Positions 40,480 through 50,836 of a DNA stretch of 64,000 nt are shown one piece after another; the first letter of the stretch is position 1, and every line of letters starts with the position of its first letter. A model generated the notes under the pieces. It was given only the letters and a program-made list of their open reading frames with translations. It ran no database searches and had not been told where the DNA came from. Made by a program: the position numbers and the translations under genes. The DNA is from Malassezia japonica (lineage: Eukaryota; Basidiomycota; Malasseziomycetes; Malasseziales; Malasseziaceae): positions 62,001 to 126,000 of the forward strand of contig NC_083377.1 of assembly GCF_029542785.1 (NCBI RefSeq), written 5' to 3'.

Positions 40480-42114
40480 CTATGACGGGGTATGAAGTGC
40501 ATTCCGAGGCCGCTTGGGACTCGTGCGGTGCGCCGCAGCGAGCTGCTTGGCAAACCCGCGGAGTGCATCGGCATGCGCCTTTTTGATCCATGCGCGATTT
40601 TGCAGCCGGGCTAGGGACGCCTCCCAGCGCCGCCGGAGCGTTTCTGTGTTGGGCCGCTCGTGGAAGTCGTGAATCGGCATCGCAGCTTGCTTGTACCATT
40701 GCAGTGTACGCTGCATGGCGCCACGCTGATATCGGAGCGCGCGGCGCGCAAGAACGCGGTCGTCCGTGTCCATGCAATACTGCAAGAGCTTGATAAACGG
40801 GCGGTGGTCGTACAGAAGCGGCTGTGCTACGCCGGAAGCAAGCACGCCCCATGTCCGCTCGACCTGCTGGAGCAAGCCGAGGAGCGCCGCGCCTTTTTCA
40901 TGGGATGCTGCCATGGCAAGCGCATCCATCATGATTAGCACCGAATTCGTGTCGGGTTCCAGGATAAATCGCGTGTCGAGAGGAGGAAGCAGCTGCTCAG
41001 GTGCAAGGATTTCGATAGGCGTGCGCGTCATGGCGCCAAACACTTCCATTGCACATTTTGGTGCACGAATGCGCAAAAATGACAACAAGAGAGAGTTCAA
41101 CAGCATCGGTCCGGGTATAACTGCATTAGGGCTGGTCAATAAGTGGGACGGTGCCCGAATGAGGGTGCGCGGTGCACTGGGACTGGGTGTCGGTCCGGAC
41201 AAGCTCTGCACGGACAAATACATGTTCATCATCGCCACCGCTTGCATGGCACGACCGGAGCGCGAGTACAGCTCCATTAACGCCACTGTCACCCACGGAG
41301 GGAGGGGCGTGTACGGCGATGCGTTTGGCGGCTGACTCTGCTGAGATCGCCGTATGGCATGGCCAAATTCGTCGAGAAACATGCTCCAAAGCTCATGCCG
41401 TGTATGAGCGTCCACCGTATCAAGATCGGTCGTGGTTGAAGTGGGCGTCGTGCCATGGACCATGTCCAATGCGCCCTCTGTACGAAGCAACGCACGGCAC
41501 ATGAACGGTGTCCATCGCTCGTCGCGACGTGAGGATGCCAGCATGTGCATTACCGTCCAGTTGTTTTGCTGCGCGGCCAAGCTAAACAGGGTATTGTCGA
41601 GGCGCGTCAGCAAAAGAGGGTCGGCGGTATGGCTGCCGGTGGATTCGGAAAACAGCGCCGCACGTTGCACATGCTGCTGCGTCCATGCCTGTGCTGGCGC
41701 ACGAAGGCGGCGCAGTGTCGCGACGTCGCGACGTCGCGCCGCGTACTGCATCAGGTAGGCAATCGCCTCCTCGCTCTCTGCGCTGTTCTGCGCGAGGCGG
41801 GTGCGGCTCTCTTTTACGCGCTCCATGTACCAGTGGAGCATGGCCGCTGCGCTCGTCCCCGGCTCATTCCGCCCTTTTTTTCGCAGATCGTGCAGCAGCT
41901 TACGCTGCTCGTGAGTCTGGTGCGTCCACTCGTTCGGCGACAGACGGCTCGGCCGCGCATGTGCCACCTCTTTAAGGCGCATCGTGGGCGCCGAAGGCGT
42001 CCGCCCTGGAGCCTCGCTTGCAGTCCCACGTACCGTATATACAACTGCGCCTCGTGAGGGGCGCAGCGGCACGCGGTATGCGCCACCAAGTGGCCTCCGC
42101 AGCACACGAAGCAT
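40480..42114 (-). CDS. Putative mitochondrial protein, PPR-like helical repeats, unrecognised
   Basis: Single exon, 544 residues. The lead MLRVLRRPLGGAYRVPLRPSRGAVVYTVRG is arginine-rich, lacks acids and looks like a matrix presequence. The remainder is helical, with segments such as WVTVALMELYSRSGRAMQAVAMMNMYL, LLNSLLLSFLRIRAPKCAMEVFGAM and NSVLIMMDALAMAASHEKGAALL, which have the spacing of degenerate pentatricopeptide helices. Such proteins usually bind mitochondrial RNA, but I cannot name an orthologue. The frame stays open to 42330 only through non-ATG codons and would run into the divergent ING gene, so ATG 42114 is preferred. Confidence 0.65.
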   Translation of the reverse strand: MLRVLRRPLGGAYRVPLRPSRGAVVYTVRGTASEAPGRTPSAPTMRLKEVAHARPSRLSPNEWTHQTHEQRKLLHDLRKKGRNEPGTSAAAMLHWYMERVKESRTRLAQNSAESEEAIAYLMQYAARRRDVATLRRLRAPAQAWTQQHVQRAALFSESTGSHTADPLLLTRLDNTLFSLAAQQNNWTVMHMLASSRRDERWTPFMCRALLRTEGALDMVHGTTPTSTTTDLDTVDAHTRHELWSMFLDEFGHAIRRSQQSQPPNASPYTPLPPWVTVALMELYSRSGRAMQAVAMMNMYLSVQSLSGPTPSPSAPRTLIRAPSHLLTSPNAVIPGPMLLNSLLLSFLRIRAPKCAMEVFGAMTRTPIEILAPEQLLPPLDTRFILEPDTNSVLIMMDALAMAASHEKGAALLGLLQQVERTWGVLASGVAQPLLYDHRPFIKLLQYCMDTDDRVLARRALRYQRGAMQRTLQWYKQAAMPIHDFHERPNTETLRRRWEASLARLQNRAWIKKAHADALRGFAKQLAAAHRTSPKRPRNALHTPS

Positions 42115-42195
42115 CCAGACTCGCGTCGTGGGGAATCGATGGAGAGCTTCGCGGATCGCCTCACGTGATTCACCTTGTTTGCTCTCGTCGTCAGG

Positions 42196-43097
42196 ATGGA
42201 GGACCCGGCAGAGATCGCGGTGCTCACGTCCGAGTTTGTGTCCAGTACGTGGCGTGGCTAATGCAGACTTGGACAATCTTCCTCTAGAGGTGACGCACCT
42301 TATGCGCGAAATCGAGCTCAAGGACGGCAAGGTGCAGGGTACGTCGAGCTACTAATCCAGACATTCTGTCGCGTATTGCCGCCAAGCAAGCCCAGATGCG
42401 CGAGATCTACAATGCGGCAAGCAACGCGCCGGCCGGCAGCACTGCGACGAGTGACTCGACCAAGTCCAAGCTCGACAAACTCGCTAGCCGCGTCGCAGCG
42501 GAATATGTGCGTGCCGAGGAATGGTCGGCACAGAAGCGCGCCTTGTCCCAGACCTTGTGGCGCAAGGTGCACGGGCACTACGAGCGCCTGATGCAAGATA
42601 TTAAGCAGATCCACCCTGATCTGGTAGCGAGCGTCGCATCAACTGTGCCAAAGGCGCCGGAAGTCGTGCCCCATGCCGCTCTGCCGATGGCGCTGGCCGA
42701 GGCGGGCTTTGGCGACCAGGACGACGCTAGCGAAACAAAACTGAAGCGCAAGCGCGCAATGGGCTCGTCCTTCACGAGCGAGCGCCAGTCGCCCATGAGC
42801 GCCTACAGCCGCCACGACCGCTCGCATTCGCACTCGAACCGGCAGACGCCGCTTGCGGACGACGAGCCTGTCAGCGCCAAGGACCGCGCCGGAGGCCTGG
42901 ACCTCGAGGACGAGCGCGACGAGAACCTTTACTGTTTCTGCCAGCGTGGCTCGTTCGGCGAGATGATTGGATGCGACTCGGACGACTGCAAGTACGAATG
43001 GTTCCACATTGGGTGTGTGGGTGTCTCGAAGCCGCTGCCCCAGACGTGGGTGTGCAGCGACTGCCTTGCGAAGAACAAAAAGCGGCGCCGCGCCTAA
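42196..43097 (+). CDS. ING-family PHD-finger protein (Yng2-like, histone acetyltransferase subunit)
   Basis: Exons 42196-42244, 42267-42338, 42361-43097, two 22-nt introns; 285 residues. N-terminal ING helices: [27 protein letters not shown] and the coiled coil to [21 protein letters not shown] basic linker (KLKRKRAM) follows. The C-terminal PHD finger reads [45 protein letters not shown], with the C4HC3 ligands and the acidic/aromatic cage that reads H3K4me3. ING proteins are subunits of NuA4 (Yng2), NuA3 (Yng1) or Rpd3 (Pho23) complexes; I lean to Yng2 on length. Confidence 0.9.
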
Positions 43098-43132
43098 ATG
43101 GTGTCTATGTATTTCTACTGTAGAATAGGGTA

Positions 43133-44737
43133 TCACGATGACAAGTCTTCTTTCCACGCCTCTTGGATGTGCGCCGAGGAAAAGCCTTCACTCTGGAGCA
43201 GCTCCGTGCAGACGAGTCGCGCGCTTGAGATGCACCCTTCCAAAAGGGGCACGCCAAAACTCCAGCTCCCATTGACCCAGATGCCGGGGTCGCGCACATT
43301 CTCACCCGCAGGGCGGCCTTGAAGAGGGCCCAGTTTGAGACGCGAAAGCGACTCATGCAGGCGGCTTTTGTAGCGGCGCTGATCATTCCTTTCTTGGAAA
43401 AAGTTGCGGCGTGCGTCGCGCCCGCGAAGCGTGAGAACGAAACGTTCAAACGTGCTTTTGCTGATCCACGCACTTTCCGCTGGAAAGAGCCATGGCAGAG
43501 GGTTGGTCGTCTGCATAATCACAGGCGTATCTTCGCTGGACGCGTCGCGCCACACGATATGCGTGGCCATGGTGTACTGCCCTTTTGCGTCTTGGTGCGG
43601 CCCATGGGGGCTGACAAAGTTCAGGTCGCGCCAATACCTGTGCTGCGCTGGCAGTATTGAGGCGTCAGTGTGGCATACGACCGTGCTGTTTTCATACCGC
43701 ATACTTTCAAAAGCTGCTAGCATCCGATCGACGCGCGCCCGGTCAGAGGCAGTAGCCTCGTCATGAAGATGTTTCTGGTAGCGACGGAGAAGAGACGAGG
43801 TTTGTGTAGCTTGTGATGCAAACACAACGTGGTCAAAGGGGCCAAACTCGCACACTTGGCCGCTGCGTCGCTTTACTCGGATCATGATGCACCGACCGCG
43901 ATCCGTGTCAGTCGGAGCAATGTCCAAAATCGAGACGCCCAGATGAAGTTGCTCGGCAGGAATGGGGGAACAGAGCGCTTCCACCACGCGTGCAACGCCC
44001 CCGTGAACTGTAAAGTGGGGCGAGAAAAACGTGCGTGCGATATACTCGAGCACCTCGGACGCTGGAAGATTTTGGACCGCATCCATGTCAGTCGTCATAA
44101 TGGAGCCAAACATCGGAAAAAGCAAGTCGTCGGTAAACCGAGAGCTGATCCATGATTGCGTGCACCATGTAGAGAATGTGAGCTTCGAAATAGGGTGGTT
44201 GGGGTCCGTCGTATGCTGTCGCTTGCTGTGGTAGTTTGCCAAAAAATTGAGCAACAGGTAGGAAATTCCAATGGTCAATAGGTACCAAGCCGAATACAAC
44301 GCTCCAAAAAGAGAGGAATGCTTGGGATACATATGGTAACGCTTCCCATTCCTCCGTCCATTGTACAGAAAAATGGGGTCTGGTCCATGCGCGCGCTTCT
44401 CCACGTCGAGACTTTCGTCGCCGGTCGCAAAGGCAAACGTAAAACGCGACGGCTGAAAGGCAATGTTGATCGACCTATAAAGAGCCAACAGCTCCGGGTA
44501 GTATCCCTGGGAAAATGCGCGCATCGGCACGTCGACACGAACCGAGCGGCCGTTGCGCTCCACAGACACACTTTCTGCATCCATGCCTAGCTTTTCGTGA
44601 CGCTCAAAGAGCTCGACACGCACTGATTTTCCTTGTGCGCTAGGCGTGTTTGCGAGAAAGTATGCTGCGGAAAGCCCAGCAAGCCCTGAGCCCACTACCG
44701 CGACGCGGACGCCTCGCGGGCTGCCAGACTCGGACAT
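43133..44737 (-). CDS. FAD-dependent amine-oxidase-like oxidoreductase
   Basis: Single exon, 534 residues. Dinucleotide-binding motif near the N-terminus: VRVAVVGSGLAGLSAAYFLAN (GxGxxG), with an acidic strand end ELFERHEKLG. A hydrophobic segment (SAWYLLTIGISYLLLNFLA, about residues 150-170) suggests membrane association. The C-terminal FAD-contact region reads GIWVNGSWSFGVPLLEGCISSARLVCTEL. It resembles the NAD(P)-binding/amine oxidase-domain proteins common in fungi and bacteria (COG2907-like), whose substrates are mostly unknown. Tail-to-tail with the ING gene (35 bp); 244-bp divergent promoter with the MFS transporter. Confidence 0.75.
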   Translation of the reverse strand: MSESGSPRGVRVAVVGSGLAGLSAAYFLANTPSAQGKSVRVELFERHEKLGMDAESVSVERNGRSVRVDVPMRAFSQGYYPELLALYRSINIAFQPSRFTFAFATGDESLDVEKRAHGPDPIFLYNGRRNGKRYHMYPKHSSLFGALYSAWYLLTIGISYLLLNFLANYHSKRQHTTDPNHPISKLTFSTWCTQSWISSRFTDDLLFPMFGSIMTTDMDAVQNLPASEVLEYIARTFFSPHFTVHGGVARVVEALCSPIPAEQLHLGVSILDIAPTDTDRGRCIMIRVKRRSGQVCEFGPFDHVVFASQATQTSSLLRRYQKHLHDEATASDRARVDRMLAAFESMRYENSTVVCHTDASILPAQHRYWRDLNFVSPHGPHQDAKGQYTMATHIVWRDASSEDTPVIMQTTNPLPWLFPAESAWISKSTFERFVLTLRGRDARRNFFQERNDQRRYKSRLHESLSRLKLGPLQGRPAGENVRDPGIWVNGSWSFGVPLLEGCISSARLVCTELLQSEGFSSAHIQEAWKEDLSS

Positions 44738-44981
44738 CGTCGCGGACCTCCGTGCGCGGAGTTGGGATAAAATCCGAAGTCACGCCCCACGCTGATAAAT
44801 CCCCCGAATCTCGGCGCCGATGAGCGCCAAGATCGGGGGTACCACGTGGTGTCCCGTTCATCTTGCCCTATATGCATAAGCTGCGCCAATTGTGTGACAT
44901 TGCGAATAGGGCAAAACGCGTGGGGCCAGGGGTGCATCTAGCCCGCCTAATGATCTGAGTTTAATTTCGCCTCTCTTCATC

Positions 44982-46589
44982 ATGAATGTGGACGCTGAGG
45001 ATACCTCAGCAGTCGGACAGCCCGATCACGAAGATGTGGCCCATGCGCAGCCACTTGCTGAGGATGCCACCAAACAGGACACCGACAAGGTCAGCATCTC
45101 GGATGCGTCTTTTGACTTGGTCATCCCGGAGGCAACAGTGGGTCATGAATACGCGGCCAAGGCAATGGTCCTCAATCAAGCTGTGCAATCCATTGGCATG
45201 GGCCGTTATCAAATTCTGCTGTTCCTTGTCGTCGGCTTTGGATGGGCAAGCGACAATTTGTGGCCTACTGTTACTGGTCTGATTTTGCCACCGGTGACGA
45301 AAGAGTTCCTTGCCGATGAACCGAATGCTCAAAGGATTTACCCGCGCATTACCCTTGCGCAAAACATCGGCCTGTTCGTCGGTGCCTTTTTCTGGGGCTT
45401 TGGCTGTGACTTGTTTGGACGCAAATGGGCATTTACGTTGACTTTATTCTTTACGGCTGTATTCGGTCTAGTGGCTGCGGGATCCCCCACGTTCGCGGCT
45501 GTTGGTGTGTTTGCTGCGCTGTGGTCCTTTGGTGTCGGCGGAAATCTCCCAGTCGACTCGGCCATCTTTCTGGAGTTCCTCCCCTACACGCACCAATACT
45601 TGCTTACCGTGTTATCGACCTACTGGGCGTTTGCCGAACTGTTTGCAGACTTGATTGCATGGCCCCTAATCGGATATCTCACTTGTTCTGAATCTGAAGT
45701 ATGCACTAAAGCCAAAAACATGGGATGGCGGTACTTTGTGATTGTGATGGGCGCACTATTTGTCGTCTTCTTTTTGATCCGCTTCTTCTTCCCTGTCCTG
45801 GAGTCACCCAAGTATCTGATGGGGATTGGAAAGGAAGAGGAAGCAGTGGATGTTGTGCATCGCCTTGCCAAGATCAACAAGAAGACAACCGAGCTCACCG
45901 TTGAGGATTTGACGAAGCACAATATCGACAGCCGTGCGCAGCAATCTGGCGAAAAGAAATACAACATACAATCGCTAGAGGAGTTCAAGCCAAGCAACAT
46001 TTCGGCGCTATTTGCGACGCGCCGAATGGCTATCAACACATCGTTGATTATTGCAATTTGGGCTCTGATTGGCCTTGCGTTTCCACTCTACAATGCGTTC
46101 ATCCCGTCCATTGTGACGCTGAATGAACCAGATGTGCATACGACGTATTGGCATCTTGTCGTGAATGCTGTGATGGGTGTTCCAGCTTGCATCATCGGCG
46201 CGTTCCTCATTGAAGTGAAGGGTATCGGCCGGAAGGGCACTCTGGGTGCATCCACGATCCTCACAGGTGTCTTCCTCTTCTGCTCTACGACCTCGAAGAA
46301 TTCTGACCAGCTTCTGGGCTGGCAATGTGCGTTCAAGTTTTGTTCCGGATTGATGTACGCGGTGCTCTATACCTACACGCCCGAGATTTTTCCTACCAAG
46401 TACCGTGGCACCGGCAACGCATTGACTGCATGTGCGAACCGCATCTTCGGTATTATGGCTCCCATCATTGTCATGTTCGCCGACCTCAAAACCCCAAGGC
46501 CCGTATACGCTAGTGGTGCCCTGTTCCTTGTCGCCGGCGTCCTGTCTCTCCTTCTACCTCTGGAGCCCCGCGGTAAAGCGAGTATGTAA
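44982..46589 (+). CDS. MFS transporter, SV2/sugar-porter-like
   Basis: Single exon, 535 residues with about 12 membrane helices after an ~65-residue acidic cytosolic lead. Signature pieces: IGMGRYQILLFLVVGFGWASDNLW (SV2-like first helix with charged residues), CDLFGRKWAFTLTLFF (MFS motif A), GVGGNLPVDSAIFLEFLP, FFPVLESPKYLMGIGKEEEA and YTPEIFPTKYRGTGNALTACANRI. Fungal members of this group transport organic acids, sugars or other small anions; the substrate is not visible from sequence. Confidence 0.85.
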   Translation: MNVDAEDTSAVGQPDHEDVAHAQPLAEDATKQDTDKVSISDASFDLVIPEATVGHEYAAKAMVLNQAVQSIGMGRYQILLFLVVGFGWASDNLWPTVTGLILPPVTKEFLADEPNAQRIYPRITLAQNIGLFVGAFFWGFGCDLFGRKWAFTLTLFFTAVFGLVAAGSPTFAAVGVFAALWSFGVGGNLPVDSAIFLEFLPYTHQYLLTVLSTYWAFAELFADLIAWPLIGYLTCSESEVCTKAKNMGWRYFVIVMGALFVVFFLIRFFFPVLESPKYLMGIGKEEEAVDVVHRLAKINKKTTELTVEDLTKHNIDSRAQQSGEKKYNIQSLEEFKPSNISALFATRRMAINTSLIIAIWALIGLAFPLYNAFIPSIVTLNEPDVHTTYWHLVVNAVMGVPACIIGAFLIEVKGIGRKGTLGASTILTGVFLFCSTTSKNSDQLLGWQCAFKFCSGLMYAVLYTYTPEIFPTKYRGTGNALTACANRIFGIMAPIIVMFADLKTPRPVYASGALFLVAGVLSLLLPLEPRGKASM

Positions 46590-46680
46590 TAGAATGAAGT
46601 GCAATCGGGCTGCCCGATTTATGAAAAATTGGTAAGGCGCGACGCACCTTATCGCTTGGCGTCTCTCTTGATACGATACC

Positions 46681-47838
46681 ATGCGGTCTCTCCTTTCTTT
46701 TGCTTTTGCGGCTGTAGCGGTGCTGTGCTCGAGTGCTTGCGCTCAGAATGCTTCGCAGACCAACGGCACGGCAAAGATCGCGCCCAAGGTCCTGGTGGTC
46801 ACACTTTTCGAGCCGGAGCGCAACGCGTGGTTGAACAACTTGACGCTCACAGAGAACGTCACTGTGCCCGGATTCAGTCCCCTCTTCCCCCATGCCAGCT
46901 GCGATAAACAAGGCGATACGTGCCTTATCACCACTGGTGAGGGCGAGATTAACGCTGCCTCGACGCTGACCGCGCTCCTCTACAACTCGCAGTTTGACCT
47001 TCGCAAGTCGTACTTTATCGTGAATGGTATCGCCGGGATTAACCCGTACGCCGGAACGATTGGCAGTGTGAGCATTGCGCGCTACGCTATCCAGCCCGGC
47101 CTGCAGTACGGCATCGACAGTCGCGAGATGCCCCAAGGCTGGAACTACAGCTGGTGGAGCTACGGCACGTCGGAGCCTGGCCAGTACCCCGGCTTCTTTT
47201 ATGGAACGGAAATCTTTGAGGTAAACACGAATCTGCGCGACAGGGTGTTTGACCTGGTGAAGAATGTGTCGCTGTCGGACAATGAGGTCGCCAAGGATAA
47301 CCGCAAGCCTTATCCGTTTGCGCCTGCCAATGCTACGCCATCGGTTATCAAGGGTGACGTCGCCACGAGCGACCTGTACTACACGGGCAAATACTAGTGC
47401 GTTTACCTACTTACACAGTGGTGCCATGGTCGCGAACCTTACCTCGGTTCTCACGAACGGCACAGGCTCATATGCTACTACCGCCCAGGAGGACAATGCT
47501 GTGCTCGAGACGCTGGTGCGTGCGCACAAGGCGGGCTTTGCCGATTATGGCCGCGCCATTCTTTACCGCACAGCAAGTGACTTTGATCGTGGTACGTGCC
47601 CCAGCTCATGCAGCGCCGCCGAATGTGGACGACTACAAAAACTTCGAGGTGGACTCGAATATGCAGCACCTGATTGACCCTTCTCTCGACAACCTCTACA
47701 TTGTCGGCAGCAAAATCATGAACTCGGTACGTCTCTCATCTGACGCAGATCATTTCCAACTGGACGCAAGAGTGGGAAATGGGTTTCGCTCCGCAAAACA
47801 GCACCGGCTACGGCGATGTGTTCGGTACGCTTCGCTAG
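46681..47838 (+). CDS. Secreted purine nucleoside permease-like (NUP) protein
   Basis: Exons 46681-47396, 47419-47591, 47614-47726, 47749-47838, three 22-nt introns; 363 residues. The signal peptide MRSLLSFAFAAVAVLCSSACAQ is followed by the NUP fold: APKVLVVTLFEPERNAWL, TCLITTGEGEINAASTLTALL, YFIVNGIAGINPYAGTIGSVSIARYAIQPGLQYGIDSRE and YRTASDFDRAPP. NUP proteins are related to purine nucleoside phosphorylases; Candida NUP mediates nucleoside uptake. With a signal peptide and no membrane helix it is predicted to be secreted or wall-bound. Multiple N-x-S/T sites (NLT, NVT, NGT, NST) fit secretion. Confidence 0.88.
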
Positions 47839-47889
47839 ATAGTGGCTCGCATAGCGCACGGCCCAAGTGGAGGCACTTGATTCTTCCTT

Positions 47890-48722
47890 ATGGCCCTCCG
47901 TCCATCGTCGCTGCGATTCGGACGATCTTCTTTGTTGCACGCTCGTAGTCTTGTGCCACGCATTCCTGTTGGACCTGTGAATTTGAACTCGCAAATTTTT
48001 GCACCTCAACGGACTATGTCGACAGCAACGCCACCGAACCCCCGCGATTCCAAGATCCTCTCATCTCGGCCCATGAACGACAGCGAGTCCAAGTGGGTCG
48101 GCCTGCGTGCCATCGAGTGGGTCGATCCAACTGGCCGTCAGCGCCGCTGGGAGTGTGCCGACCGAAAGACACGCAACGGCGAAGTAGACGGTACGTTTTT
48201 GTACTGACGCAGCTGTGGCCGTGTTCACAATAGTGCAGCGCCCTGAAGTCGAGCCACATGTGCTGCTAGTGAGTCAGTTCCGCCCACCTGTTGGTGGCAT
48301 GATTGTCGAGCTTCCTGCTGGCCTCGTGGATGCGGGTGAGGAAAGCGACGAAGGTACGAAGCGGGCCGCCCTCCGCGAGCTCCAGGAAGAGACTGGCTTT
48401 GGCGCAGAGAGCAATGAGCACTCTGTTAAAGTCAGGCTCGTAAGCCGCGTCATGTACAGCGATCCCGGCCTGTCCGGTGCCAACATGAAGCTGTGCACGG
48501 TCGAGATTGATCTCGCAAAAGATGCACCTGAGCCTGTCGCGCATCCCGACGAGGGCGAATTTATTGAGCGCCACCTTGTTCCCCTGCGCTCTCTCCAAAA
48601 CGAGCTGGACTGTACGTGCTGCTACTTACCCAGCCTTCCAGCAGCGCGGCTACGAAGTCGACGCACGTCTCGCGCACTTGGCCGTCGGCCTCCAGCTCGG
48701 CCTCTCGTTTGCCCCCAAGTAG
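47890..48722 (+). CDS. YSA1: ADP-ribose pyrophosphatase-like Nudix hydrolase
   Basis: Exons 47890-48190, 48213-48611, 48634-48722, two 22-nt introns; 262 residues. It should hydrolyse ADP-ribose and other nucleotide sugars. The Nudix box is visible as GLVDAGEESDEGTKRAALRELQEETGFG (G-x5-E-x7-R-E-x2-E-E). QFRPPVGGMIVELPAG ahead of it and GEFIERHLVPL after it are typical of ADP-ribose hydrolases. ATG 47890 gives a mitochondrial-like lead (MALRPSSLRFGRSSLLHARSLVPR). A second in-frame Met at residue 43 (MSTATPPNPRD) would yield a cytosolic form. Starts 51 bp after the NUP stop. Confidence 0.9.
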
Positions 48723-49001
48723 CGTTTTTCGTACAGATTCCTATACACTATGGTAGAATTCGCCACAGCCTCCCTCTTGCTTCCTTTTGCTTCGCAGCCT
48801 GATGCCTACCTAGCCGGCCTCAACACAAACGGACCTTGCCCTGCCTCTCCACCAGGGCACACTGTGAATTAATTTCGCAGCCAATCAATTGGCCAGGGTT
48901 TGCAGGCGCGACGCGGGCCTGGCCAGTAACACGCCATTCGCGGCCCAAGGGAAATTCGCGTCGTGGATTTTAAGCAGCTTCCCTCTGGCGCGTTCGACAG
49001 C

Positions 49002-50630
49002 ATGACTCTCCAGTTGGATTACGAGAGCCTTATCTCGCATGTGTCCTCGCTGCCTTTGTGGCAGCAGGTCGTTGGCGGTGGTGCCATTGCGTTGGTGCTG
49101 GCCGTGGTGCTCAATGTCCTGGCGCAGGTGCTCCTGCCTCGGGATCGCTCGCTGCCCCCTGTCGTCTTCCACTGGTTCCCGGTGATTGGCTCTGCGGTGA
49201 CGTACGGCATTGACCCCTACCGTTTCTTCTTCGAATGCCGTAAGCAGTACGGTGATGTGTTCACCTTCAAGCTGCTGGGCCGCAACATTACGGTCGCGCT
49301 CGGCACGAAGGGCTCGAACCTTGTTTTCAACGGCCGCCTGAACCAGGTGTCTGCCGAGGAGGCGTACACGTCGCTGACCACGCCTGTGTTCGGCAAGAAG
49401 GTCGTGTACGACGTGCCGAACGCTGTGCTGATGGAGCAGAAGCGCTTTGTCAAGGCCGGTCTTTCACAGGAGAACTTCCGCGCGTACGTCGACCAGATTG
49501 TGATGGAAGTCAAGGACTTTTTCAAGAAGGACGAGGCGTTTGCCCCCCTGCAGAAAGGTGCCAAGTCGGTGTCGGTGGACATCTTCAAGGCGATGAGCGA
49601 GATTACGATCCTGACGGCCAGTCGCACGCTGCAAGGCAAGGAAGTCCGCGAGAACCTCGACAAGAGCTACGCGGACCTGTACCACGACCTGGACTCGGGC
49701 TTCACGCCGATCAACTTTGTGATTCCCAACCTGCCCCTGCCGAACAACTTCCGCCGTGACCGCGCGCAGCGCCTCATGAGCAAGTTCTACCAGGACATTA
49801 TTCAGAAGCGCCGCGAGGAGGGCACGTCGGACACTGGCCACGACATGATTCGTGCGCTGATGGAGCAGACCTACAAGAACGGCCGCCAGATCAGCGACGA
49901 GGAGATTGCGCACATGATGATTGCGCTCCTCATGGCCGGCCAGCACACGAGCAGTGCGACCGGCAGCTGGGCGCTGCTCCGCCTGGCGAGCCGCCCCGAG
50001 TTTATCCAGGAGGTGTACGAAGAGCAGGTTCGTGTCTATGGCGAGCCGGATGGCTCTTTCCGCCCTCTGAACTATGACACGCAAAAGAGCTCGGTACCGA
50101 AGCTGGATGCGGTGATTCGCGAGACGCTCCGTCTGCACCCCCCCATCCACAGCATCATGCGCAAGGTCAAGACGGACATTCCCGTCCCCCCTACCCTTGC
50201 CGTTCCCAAGGGTGTGGTGCCCAAGGAGGGTGAGAATGCGCCGTTTATCATCCCCAAGGGTCACTATGTCATGGCCGCGCCCGGTGTGACGCAGGTTGAC
50301 CCCAACCTGTGGGACGATGCCGAGGAGTTCAACCCCAACCGCTGGCTGGACAACTCGAGCGCACACATGAGCCAGGAGGATGGCGACCAGGTCGACTACG
50401 GCTGGGGTATGGTGAGCTCTGGCGCCGGCAGCCCCTACTTGCCGTTTGGTGCAGGCCGTCACCGCTGCATTGGCGAACAGTTTGCCTACCTGCAGCTCGG
50501 CACGATCATTGCCATGTTCGTGCGCACCTTTGACTGGAAGCTCGACGGCAAGATGGCCGAGCCGGACTACACATCGATGGTGGTGCTGCCCAAGCCCCCG
50601 TCGAACATTGTCCTGACGCCCCGCAAGTAA
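49002..50630 (+). CDS. ERG11: Lanosterol 14-alpha-demethylase (CYP51)
   Basis: Single exon, 542 residues. Cytochrome P450 of ergosterol synthesis and the azole target. An N-terminal membrane anchor (AIALVLAVVLNVLAQVLL) is followed by SRS1 segment YTSLTTPVFGKKVVYDVPN, I-helix MMIALLMAGQHTSSATGSW, ExxR in IRETLRLHPP, and heme-binding FGAGRHRCIGE (Cys489). Tyr136 in VVYDVPN, equivalent to the Candida Tyr132 resistance site, is wild type, and EQKRFVK keeps the Lys143 equivalent. The frame is open upstream to a GTG at 48963, but the first ATG is 49002. The 279-bp gap before it holds no gene. Confidence 0.95.
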   Translation: MTLQLDYESLISHVSSLPLWQQVVGGGAIALVLAVVLNVLAQVLLPRDRSLPPVVFHWFPVIGSAVTYGIDPYRFFFECRKQYGDVFTFKLLGRNITVALGTKGSNLVFNGRLNQVSAEEAYTSLTTPVFGKKVVYDVPNAVLMEQKRFVKAGLSQENFRAYVDQIVMEVKDFFKKDEAFAPLQKGAKSVSVDIFKAMSEITILTASRTLQGKEVRENLDKSYADLYHDLDSGFTPINFVIPNLPLPNNFRRDRAQRLMSKFYQDIIQKRREEGTSDTGHDMIRALMEQTYKNGRQISDEEIAHMMIALLMAGQHTSSATGSWALLRLASRPEFIQEVYEEQVRVYGEPDGSFRPLNYDTQKSSVPKLDAVIRETLRLHPPIHSIMRKVKTDIPVPPTLAVPKGVVPKEGENAPFIIPKGHYVMAAPGVTQVDPNLWDDAEEFNPNRWLDNSSAHMSQEDGDQVDYGWGMVSSGAGSPYLPFGAGRHRCIGEQFAYLQLGTIIAMFVRTFDWKLDGKMAEPDYTSMVVLPKPPSNIVLTPRK

Positions 50631-50836
50631 TTGTACTCGATAGCTGCCGCCCCCGCTCGCCGTACTTTTGACATAAGTTTTAGTCATAGTCATTTACGGT
50701 TTCGCCTGGGAGGACCAATGCGAGGCGCGCACGCCATGGAAAGGTGTCGAAAGATGGCTCGTGCATAATAACGGGCCAACGTTTTGGTTTAAGAAGGGGT
50801 AGCGTGGCCATCCTAGTAGTCCCCCTAACTACCATT

